Source: Buxus sempervirens
Taxonomy: Eukaryota; Streptophyta; Magnoliopsida; Buxales; Buxaceae
Length of the DNA stretch: 64,000 nucleotides
Direction: 5' to 3'
NCBI GenBank assembly: GCA_947561395.2
Contig: OX387184.1
Span: forward strand, 55,921,197 to 55,985,196
This document shows positions 41,643 to 50,627 of the stretch, in pieces (positions within the stretch are counted from its first letter, which is position 1; each line of letters starts with the position of its first letter). Position numbers and translations under genes: made by a program. The notes under the pieces were generated by a model that saw only the letters and a program-made list of their open reading frames with translations, was not told the DNA's origin and made no database searches.

Positions 41643-42300
41643 CATTGGATAGAGAATCTCGACACGGTTCCAACGCAACTGAGTTTGCAGGAATCGGGGT
41701 CCGGATGAAGGTTCGGCGGGCGGTCAAACTTAAGGAAAAGCTAAGAGTTGACTTTTCCTCAAATTCCGTGCCAAGTACCTAGCTTTATACCATTGGATAG
41801 AGAATCTCGACACGGTTCCAACGCAACTGGGTTTGCAGGAATCGGGGTTCGGATGAAGGTTCTGCGGGCGGTCAAACTTGAGCAGAGCCAAAAGTTGACT
41901 TTCTGCTAAAATCCGATCCAGAGGCCTACCCCTAGGTCATTGGATAGAGAATCTCGACGCTGTTCCAACGCAACTGAGTTTGCAGGAATCGGGGTCCGGA
42001 TGAAGGTCCTGCGGGCGGTCAAACTTGAGCAGAGCCAAAAGTTGACTTTCTGCTAAAATCCGATCCAGAGGCCTACCCCTAGGTCATTGGATAGAGAATC
42101 TCGACACGGTTCCAACGCAACTGGGTTTGCAGGAATCGGGGTTCGGATGAAGGTTCTGCGGGCGGTCAAACTTGAGCAGAGCCAAAAGTTGACTTTCTGC
42201 TAAAATCCGATCCGGAGGCCTACCCCTAGGTCATGGGATGGAGGGCTCCGATACGATTCTAATGAAACTAAGTTTGCCCAGATCGGAGTCCGGATGAAGA
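41643..42300 (+). repeat. Five-unit 147-148 bp tandem repeat in U3
   Basis: Unit starts (CATTGGATAGAG, last CATGGGATGGAG) are at 41643, 41791, 41938, 42085 and 42232. The same five units are at 61330, 61478, 61625, 61772 and 61919. The first four unit intervals carry TTGACC (minus) and TTGACT (plus) words of the W-box type; the fifth is the most diverged. Confidence 0.9.
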
Positions 42301-42642
42301 AAATATGAGCTGATGAAATTTCCGAGCAGCAAAACCGGCAATCTGCGCACGTGGCAAAAAGCTGCACACGTGGCGAGTTGCGCAGGAAAATATCTCGGGG
42401 ATAAAATCCGTAAATATCCAAACATTCGAAATATCCCAAGGACTGAATCTGTAAAAATCCGAGAATATCGGATTAAATTGAAATTGGCCAGGGACCAAAT
42501 CTGAATTTTTAAGATTTTTTCGACCGGCGAGCGGCGGCATTTAATGAATTTTCATCATTATGCCGCTCGCGTGGACGTGGCGAGTGGCATGCGCTCACCT
42601 TGAGCTGGGCGCCAAGGTGAGCGGCACCCCTTTCCCCCTTGC

Positions 42643-42651
42643 CTATATAAA
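42643..42651 (+). promoter_or_regulatory. TATA box of the Ogre 5' LTR
   Basis: CTATATAAA follows a C-rich stretch. It predicts a transcription start near 42675-42680. The matching sequence is deleted in the 3' LTR. Confidence 0.75.
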
Positions 42652-43729
42652 CCGCGCGATTGCTCGCGCAAAAGGTTCGGACATTTTTTTTGGTTGGAGG
42701 ATTTTCAGGTCGGCTTCTGGTTGATGTTGGCTCGCCCCCTCTTCCTTCTTCCCTCCCTCACCCGAACCTCTTCTCGAGATACGGCCTTGACTCCCTAGCA
42801 CCCCAAACACCCCACCTACCATTCTCAACCCTTCCCCCTTCTGTCTTCTCCACTATCGCACGAAGCCCCCGAAAAAAGGGGAGGTTGCTGTTGAGGATTC
42901 GGAGGAGGACCCAGCTACTACCCGTGTCTCCACCCAGCACCAGTGCTTGAGTACTCTCAGGTATCACTTTTTACTACCTTTTATTCCTCATACATGAAAG
43001 TGGAGTTTTTCTAAGCAAGTTACTGGATGTGTTTTTTTTCTCTTGTAATAAACCTGTTTAAATGCCTCGGTGACAAGAATCCGTCCCCTATCCCACTTCA
43101 TGAAGACTACCAGGTAAAGAGAGGATTAGATGTCGGTTTCATAAAAGTGAGAGTTAGTCCATCCTAGTCCCCTTGTGGTTTGGATCACTGTTTTTCTTGG
43201 TTGTTGTTTTTTTTTTTGTTGTTATTTGTTGTTGTTATATTGGTATGATTTGAAGGAGGGAGCATATTTCCCAAGTTCCCTTCATCTAATGTACCCCTGT
43301 AAACCCCCCCTTCTCCTTCCCTTCTCTCCGAATGTCTGCATGCATGCACAGAGCTTAGGGACATGCTAGGTGAGAAAAATTAGGTTTCCATGTTGCATAG
43401 GCAATCTCTGTTTATTAGTGTTTTTTTCTTGTTGTTTTATTGTTTGCTATACTTGCTAGCATGCTCCCATCACCCCCCCTTTTTTTAAACTGTTAATGCA
43501 TCTGTACCTGTTTGTTTTTTATCGGGTTTGTTTTTTTTTCTTTTAAGAGATTTTGGGTTGCGGGATGAAGCATGAATCATGTTTAGATTAATTTCAATAC
43601 AAGTTTAAGTATGTTTTGGGGAGTGGCCGAAGCCCTGGGAGGGCTTACAGAGCCTAAAAAACGAGTTACAGAGCTTAAAATCAGCTCAGAAGTGGAGTTT
43701 GAAAGAAAACCGAGAGCATCGAGTGTCCG

Positions 43730-43815
43730 CGGAGTTCGCGCGAATCTCGCGAGGCTCGCGCGAAGCTCGCGCGTACCCTTCGCGCGAAGTTCGCGCGAGG
43801 CTCGCGCGAACCCCG
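43730..43815 (+). repeat. CTCGCGCGA minisatellite in LTR
   Basis: Eight to nine imperfect copies of a palindromic YTCGCGCGAR word lie about 10 bases apart. The matching block in the 3' LTR (63336-63415) differs by several changes, so it evolves faster than its surroundings. Confidence 0.75.
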
Positions 43816-45044
43816 CGCCCACTTCATTTTTTTGTGTTTTTTCGCGGTTTTCGGTCCGCCCATTTCGCGCCGACCTCGCGCCTACTACCTGAGGTCGGCT
43901 CCTACCCCTAAAACATGCCGAATTGATATATTTTGAAAAATTCCAAAAATGCCCTTTACTGTACCTTGGACCTAGCACAATGAACCAGTTTTTTCTCTGA
44001 CAGAGTGTCTATCTTGTGTTTTTTTTTCTGTGATTATTGCTAAATGTAAATGATATTTCCGAACCAAACCAGATAAACCAAAAGGGTTTCTGGGTCACCC
44101 GGCAACCCGACATGGGACTTGGACTCTCGGTCCAACTTGACTTCCAGTGGGCCTTCCAACGGGGCCCACCAAGCCCAATAAACACCAAAGCATGCCATTA
44201 AAATAACTTAAGTAAAATGAACAATTTGAACCGGGCGGGCCAAACCCAATGCGGTCCACCCGAGCCTTGTTATGTGAAATTGATGCGTGAATTGCGTGGT
44301 TTGGCCGAGACCAAGGGCAAGGGCCTACTGGGCCCGCCAAAGCCCACCAACCGAACCAAGGAAGGGTACAAACCCTAACTTCCGGTAACTTGGGCTTACA
44401 AGCCCAGATTTGGACTGCGGGCCCCAAGCCCAGTGTCCAAATCACTTTGGTAAAATTAAAAAGATAAATCCAATAAAAAATACTTGGACACCATGTGGGC
44501 CCACCTTAGGGGCCCACAAACCGGTCCGGCCCACTTGTGCATGAAAAACACTTAATCTTCAAACCTGAACTTAAAGTAAAATCAATTGAACTAACCAAAG
44601 CCCAAAGGACCTTTCAGGCTAGACTGAGGTCCACAAGGGTACACGGGCTTGACTAAGCCCACCAAGGATACCGTGGGCCTTCCAACGGGGCCCACCCAAC
44701 CAGACTCAGATCACCTAAGTAATCAAGATAAAAGCAACTAAAGGGACCCACACCACTCAGGTGGTCCCGCCAGACTTAACCAAATTGCATATCGGATTAG
44801 GAATCAGGTGAGACTAATGTAAGCTGACTCAAACCAGGGAACCCACGGGACCCGTCATCCGATGGGGTGGACCGGGGTGTCTACGGACTTCCCCGAACCA
44901 CAACCGAGAACTGACTTAGAATCTCAAGCGGCAGACCAAAAAGCCCTAATAGACAAGATTAGGCACCCAGGTGTCCGCCTGCACCCCATCAGGCGGTGGC
45001 GAATCCGAATTTTCCCGTGCCGCGTTTCCCACGCGCGCACAGCC

Positions 45045-45063
45045 TGGCGATTCTGCTGGGGAC
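45045..45063 (+). other. Primer binding site of the Ogre element
   Basis: TGGCGATTCTGCTGGGGAC, three bases after the LTR end. It differs by one base from the PBS of element 1. Confidence 0.88.
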
Positions 45064-46577
45064 TTTTTCAGCCCAGTAGGACCCTAGTTAGATGAGTCAG
45101 CATAAAGAGAGATTTAGTTGATGTTTAGGGTTTCTTACTACCTCGTTTAGTAAGATACAGAATACGCATAATTACGCGTTCTGGGGAGTCCTGTCAAAGG
45201 GACGCGATAATTGCCTAGGGCAAGTGGGATTTAAGCGGTCCCTTGTGACCCCCACTTACCTGGGGACTCTCCCGGAACCTCGTATTGCGTGCTAATTCTG
45301 CACCTTGCTATACGAGACAGTAACAATCCCTTTACCAACAAAATCTAGACAAATCTCACCTGTGTAGACACAACACGCAGCCCAACTGCACACACGGGCA
45401 CACCACCACACCGTGGATGGATTTTTATTAGTTCCGTTCTTGTGAGATAAACTGCGTGGGGTGACACGCGCGAGGGAGGCTGCGTGAATGATCCGACCCT
45501 TGGTAGATGAGTGAAATCGGATATTGCTACTTCTTTACCAAACCTAGACCTCTCTAGCAGCCTACCCTTCTAATTCCTATGAACTGATCTTTGGGATGGT
45601 ATTAGCACCTACGCTCCCGTGGCTTGCCGGGGAAAGCAGGGTAAACCCATCCCCCCAGTTTTCTGGAGTCCATTAGCACCACTGGTTTCTTGCCGTGGCA
45701 CGCGAGGATCCAGTACTGGTCCAGACCCTTGCAGGCTTATGTCTCGGGCTGGGTATCCTTCCCCACCTAACGTTTCTGAATGAACCTTGCGTTGAGCATG
45801 AGAGGGTGAGTAGGATGTGAATGATGAATAAAATTGGAATAAAATTCAGAGTCCATCAGGGGCAGCAACCCCCGCTTTTTGCATCAAAATTGAGTAAACC
45901 CTAGATCATGGGCGACCTCAGCCCTAATTTAGGAAGCTCACCTAATTTTGATCAGGGGAACCACCCCAGATCCATGCATGGAGTCCTGTATGCTATGGGT
46001 CTTGACCCATTAGAGTCCACTAGGAGCACTTTAAGTCCAAATTGGCCTTTTAGAGCAGACGAAAGCCGGCCAGATCAGACAAACAGATGAAAGCATGCCA
46101 AATCAGAACATGGGCACTAAACCCTAGATCTAGGAATTTTTTAGCCTACCCGCTTGAAAAGCAATTTGTATCCTCCCTTTTGGCTCCCAACAGCCTTAAG
46201 GATGAGTTCTTTGAAGTTTTTGGTAAATATCTTGTAAACCTTCGCCCTCGATGGCAAGTTGTAATTTTGCCGTGGTCCGACACCGGAAGCAGATGAAAGA
46301 ACAGATGAAAGACAGAAAGACTGATCAGGACTTGAATGTGCTCCTTTACACAAGTACGTCTAGGAGTCGCGCCTTCATTGGCGCCAACCCTTAGGACCAC
46401 ACACCATGTGTGCTTGAGTTAAATTTCGAACTGGTTTTGTCTTTTGCTTTATTTTGTGAAGCATGTTAGAACGACTAGTGATTAGTTTTTTTGCTTGAAA
46501 TTTTGCATCTCTTAGGACTGATTAAGAGTTTGGTGTGGAACCTTAAACTGATTTGGAATTTTGATCGGATAGTTGGC
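45064..46577 (+). other. Leader between PBS and ORF1
   Basis: No supported ORF. The sequence is unrecognised and without strong repeats. Splicing into ORF1 is possible but cannot be shown from the sequence. Confidence 0.5.
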
Positions 46578-48011
46578 ATGGCATCTTCATCCTCATCTGA
46601 GAGAACCCGTTTCCCTAGGATAGAGAAGTGCGCCTGGGATACCCCCTGGATCCGTTCTTGGACAAGGCAGCTCCAAGGGAGTGAGCAGATTGAATGGGAG
46701 CACAAATTCCACATGGGACAGACTTTGTCCCTGTTAAATGTGCCAATCAACTGGGATATGATCCAAGCAGCTTTGCTTTTCTGGGATCCCCAGCTTTCAG
46801 TGTTTCGATTCGGGATCAATGAGTTGACTCCCACAATTGAGGAACTTGACCTGTTCCTCCGATTTCCCGACTTAGGAGAACCCGCTAGGCCAAGTCTCAA
46901 AGAAAGCTACAAGAATGAAGCTTGCGCTTTCTTTGGCCTCTCAAGGGGAGAATTCCAGACCTTAGGAGGTGACAAATCATTCACTAGGGTCTCCAAAACA
47001 TTCCTTGCTGAAAAAATAAAAAACAAAAAGCAGGAAAGACCCCGGGCTTGGTTTGACACCTTCACCCTTGTGGTTCTGTCGCAAATCTTCTTTCCAACTG
47101 GGGGAGACACCATTAATTTGGCCCTTATGGAAATTGTGGATCAACTCAGGACAGGGTACCGAATCATGCCACTGATCCTAGCTCAATTGTTCCATTCCCT
47201 GACTTTGTCCAAAAATGGAACTCGGAGGTTTCAAGGGTGCGCTCTCCTTCTCCACCTTTGGTTGCAAGACCACCTGATGGTGTCATCACCAGTCAGTGCA
47301 TATTACAAGGCAACCGGCGACAACATCCATTGGTTGGCTCAAAGAGAGATCAAACCATACCTAACCGCTCGTGAGGATTGGTTTAACCACTTTCTCCACC
47401 TGAACGGAGAAACAGACATTAGATGGTGGGGTACATACAACATCCCCTACACTCCCATCATTGCTTTCAAGAAAAGAGAGGGACTTGCCTTGATAGGCCT
47501 CACCCATGCCGTGCCGTACTATCCGATTCGGGTTCTGAGACAGTTTGGGAAACCGCAGGGAATCCCGGTCAAGGACGACTTGGGCAATTTGATTGGCCCA
47601 CTCACCAAGGGACTAAGGTCCCAACTGTTGACAGAGTGGAAGACGGTGTGCGTGTGTTGGGAAGACGTCTTCACCGAATTACACTTTCAAGATTACAAGC
47701 AGTGGATAGCTCGGGAATTTGGCCACGACGGCCCCCAACCTCTTCAGCCTGTCGCATCATGCGACATTCCAGTTCCGCCCCCTAACACATATAGGGACAG
47801 GGTGGCCGAACTGCAGGAGACCCACTCCCGTATCCATTCAGCTTATGTGGATTCGGAATGGGAGAGTAGGCAGGCCAATACGGCCTTGCAACATGAAATG
47901 GAATTAGTGCGTAAGCGCGCTGAGGAGGACCGAAGTCTGCGGAACAAGCTTCTGCGAGCCTTGAGGAGGCAAGACGTGTCCTCCCACTATGATGATGACC
48001 AACCTAGCTAG
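46578..48011 (+). CDS. ORF1 of the Ogre element, DUF7745-like protein
   Basis: 477 residues from the ATG at 46578; the open frame extends slightly upstream, but the MASSSSSER start fits the family. Blocks RFGINELTPTIEE, WLQDHL, RWWGTYN and PIRVLRQFG match the antisense gene at 4412-6148. A charged coiled coil occupies the last 80 residues. ORF1 upstream of gag is a hallmark of Ogre elements and its function is unknown. The frame is intact, unlike gag-pol, and has no intron. Confidence 0.85.
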   Translation: MASSSSSERTRFPRIEKCAWDTPWIRSWTRQLQGSEQIEWEHKFHMGQTLSLLNVPINWDMIQAALLFWDPQLSVFRFGINELTPTIEELDLFLRFPDLGEPARPSLKESYKNEACAFFGLSRGEFQTLGGDKSFTRVSKTFLAEKIKNKKQERPRAWFDTFTLVVLSQIFFPTGGDTINLALMEIVDQLRTGYRIMPLILAQLFHSLTLSKNGTRRFQGCALLLHLWLQDHLMVSSPVSAYYKATGDNIHWLAQREIKPYLTAREDWFNHFLHLNGETDIRWWGTYNIPYTPIIAFKKREGLALIGLTHAVPYYPIRVLRQFGKPQGIPVKDDLGNLIGPLTKGLRSQLLTEWKTVCVCWEDVFTELHFQDYKQWIAREFGHDGPQPLQPVASCDIPVPPPNTYRDRVAELQETHSRIHSAYVDSEWESRQANTALQHEMELVRKRAEEDRSLRNKLLRALRRQDVSSHYDDDQPS

Positions 48012-48360
48012 ACTTTGGCTTTGTTGTATTTTGATAAGCATATGATGTACTTTGTGCCGCGGCGGCACTTTTTGATTGAAGCATGAATTTATTTTCACTA
48101 TGCTATGTTGTTCAAACTTAACAAAACAAGAACAAGAAATGAAAGAATTAATTCCCTCCAATAGGGCAACTCGGTCTCCGACAGACCACCTCTTCTCAGA
48201 TAATTGCAATATTCCTGGTCGCTGCGACCACCTAATTTCCTTTAATTGCATCTCTCTCATTGAGATCGCAAAACCTAGCAAGTGTTAAAAACACCCAAGA
48301 CCTTGAGCTCAGATCACACCCGTCTGTATCTCTTCGAGATCATTCGGTCCAGCCTGTAGG
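48012..48360 (+). other. Spacer after ORF1
   Basis: No coding sequence seen. It leads into the 143-bp array. Confidence 0.5.
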
Positions 48361-49205
48361 GCACTGAAGCCGCCGGTGATTGAACCGTTTGGTGGATGAA
48401 CGTCCTGGTATAGCCTTCCCCTTTGTGAGGCGCCGAAGTCAATGGTGATTAAACCAACGACTAGCTAAGGCACGCCCGGGAACTACTAGCCGAAACCTTT
48501 GGGGCACTGAAGCCGCCGGTGATTAAACCGTTTGGTGGATGAACGTCCTGGTATAGCCTTCCCCTTTGTGAGGCGCCGAAGTCAATGGTGATTAAACCAA
48601 CGACTAGCTAAGGCACGCCCGGGAACTACTAGCCGAAACCTTTGGGGCACTGAAGCCGCCAGTGATTAAACCATTTGGTGGATGAACGTCCTGGTATAGC
48701 CTTCCCCTTTGTGAGGTGCCGAAGTCAATGGTGATTAAACCAACGACTAGCTAAGGCACGCCCGGGAACTACTAGCCGAAACCTTTGGGGCACTGAACCC
48801 GCCGGTGATTAAACCGTTTGGTGGATGAACGTCCTGGTATAGCCTTCCCCTTTGTGAGGCGCCGAAGTCAATGGTGATTAAACCAACGACTAGCTAAGGC
48901 ACGCTCGGGAACTACTAGCCGAAACCTTTGGGGCACTGAAGCCGCCGGTGATTGAGCCGTTTGGTGGATGAACGTCCTGGTATAGCCTTCCCCTTGTGAG
49001 GCGCCAAAGTCAATGGTGATTAAACCAACGACTAGCTAAGGCACGCCCGGGAACTACTAGCCGAAACCTTTGGGGCACTGAAGCCGCCGGTGATTGAGCC
49101 GTTTGGTGGATGAACGTCCTGGTATAGCCTTCCCCTTGTGAGGCGCCGAAGTCAATGGTGATTAAACCAACGACTAGCTAAGGCACGCCCGGGAACCACT
49201 AGCCG
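48361..49205 (+). repeat. Tandem array of six 143-bp units
   Basis: GCACTGAA starts are at 48361, 48504, 48647, 48790, 48933 and 49075. Each unit is itself a diverged dimer: GCACTGAAGCCGCCGGTGATTA and GCGCCGAAGTCAATGGTGATTA are alternative half-unit starts. Copies are nearly identical, so the array is young or homogenised. No coding potential. Confidence 0.9.
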
Positions 49206-49343
49206 AAATTAGGCGCCGACGCCGCCAGTGAACGAACTGGAGATTGGTTGAGGTACGCCTGGGTGCTGCTTTTCAGCTCAGCCCCTGCGGAGACCCTACA
49301 TTGGTCCAACCCTGTGATTTTGAGCTCAAACAAAACCCCCTTA

Positions 49344-50460
49344 AATTGAAGGTTCTCTTTCCTTGCCTAAACGGCTAAAATAGATCAGTGAAATAGGGTT
49401 CTCTTTCCCAGTCGCTTCCGAGCGACTAAAATAGATCAGCTTTCAAAAAAAATAGGGTTCTCTTTCCTAGTCGCTTCCGAGCGACTAAAATAGATCAGCT
49501 TTCAAAAAAAAAATAGGGTTCTCTTTCCCAGTCGCTTCCGAGCGACTAAAATAGATCAGCTTTCAAAAAAAATAGGGTTCTCTTTCCCAGTCGCTTCCGA
49601 GCGACTAAAATAGATCAGCTTTCAAAAAAAAAAGGGTTCTCTCTCCCAGTCGCTTCCGAGCGACTAAAATAGATTAGCTTTCAAAAAAATAGGGTTCTCT
49701 TTCCCATTCGCTTCCGAGCGACTAAAATAGATCAGCTTTCAAAAAAAAAGGGGTTCTCTCTCCCAGTCGCTTCCGAGCGACTAAAATAGATCAGCTTTCA
49801 AAAAAAATAGGGTTCTCTTTCCCAGTCGCTTCCGAGCGACTAAAATAGATCAGCTTTCAAAAACAAAAAACAGGGTTCTCTCTCCCAGTTGCCTGCGGGT
49901 GACTAAAATAGATTCGGTCATTAGGGTTCTCTCTCCCAGTTACTTGCGGGTAGCTAAAATAGATTCGGTCACCAGGGTTCTCTTTCCCAGTCGTTTCCAA
50001 GCGACTAAAATAGATCAGCTTTCAGAAAAATAGGGTTCTCTCTCCCAGTTACCTACGGGTAGCTAAAATAGATCAGTTGATTCAAAACTAGGTTCTCTTC
50101 CCTTGTTGCCCTAGGGTAGCTAAAATAGATCAGTTAGTCCAAATCCAATAAAAAAAATCAGTCTTCCAAATTCATTTGGGTTCTCTTCCCTGGTCGTCTC
50201 AGGACAGCCAAAATAGATCATTCTTCAAGATTCATTAAAGGTTCTCTTCCCTTGTTACCTATGGGTAGCTAAAATAGATCAGTTAATTCATTAAGGTTCT
50301 CTTCCCTTGTTACCTATGGGTAGCTAAAATAGATCAGTTAATTCATTAAGGTTCTCTTCCCTTGTTACCTACGTGTAGCTAAAATAGATCAGTCTTCAAA
50401 TTCATTGAGGTTCTCTTCCCTTGTTGCCTTAGGGTAGCTAAAATAGATCAGTTAGTCCAA
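49344..50460 (+). repeat. Tandem hairpin array upstream of gag (about 19 units, 50-60 bp)
   Basis: The main unit has GGGTTCTCTTTCCC, then AGTCGCTTCCGAGCGACT (7-bp stem AGTCGCT/AGCGACT, loop TCCG), then AAAATAGATCAG and an A-run. Later units have AGTTGCC-TGCG-GGTGACT, AGTTACT-TGCG-GGTAGCT and AGTTACC-TACG-GGTAGCT, where changes in the stem are G-U or paired on the plus strand. Some units have mismatches. The array ends about 170 bases before the gag ATG. Confidence 0.88.
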
Positions 50461-50627
50461 TCATATCATAAAACAAATAAATAAATAAATAAATGAATAA
50501 ATTCAATCAGATAAAGTTGTGTAAACAATTTGTGTAAAAATGCACTAATGCCTGCCAATTGTCCCCCCAGGTACCAAAAATTGCTTTCAGAAGTCCGTAC
50601 TTGTTAAGATCGAGGAGAAGGCTCGAT

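Larger units (their letters stand above)
41515..45041 (+). repeat. 5' LTR of the Ogre element (3527 bp)
   Basis: Runs from TGTAAGCACC to GCGCGCACA, three bases before the PBS. U3 carries a 147-bp tandem array (41643-42300) and a TATA box (42643-42651). Beyond it lie a candidate splice donor (CTCAG/GTATCA at about 42960), an AATAAA (about 43049), a CG-rich minisatellite (43730-43815) and a long GGGCCCA-rich U5. A CCGCCTG-N8-CAGGCGG hairpin (44975-44996) lies close to the PBS. Confidence 0.9.

Noticed and set aside
42660..42950. Short plus-strand ORF in the Ogre LTR
   Set aside because: Non-coding R/U5 sequence; the second LTR copy carries indels that break the frame, and no family features.
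43583..43978. Arg/Ala-rich ORFs on both strands in the LTR
   Set aside because: Products of the CTCGCGCGA minisatellite and its surroundings; copies differ by frame-changing indels between LTRs.
44870..44885. GGGGTGTCTAC resembling the end of LTRs A-C
   Set aside because: Inside the Ogre LTR, no PPT beside it, and the next bases do not fit; chance or weak homology.
48361..49205. rDNA spacer or centromeric satellite
   Set aside because: Lies inside the Ogre element between ORF1 and gag; no rRNA sequence nearby.
49344..50460. CRISPR-like array of repeats and spacers
   Set aside because: No unique spacers; units are head-to-tail copies with A-runs inside a plant retrotransposon, and there are no cas genes.
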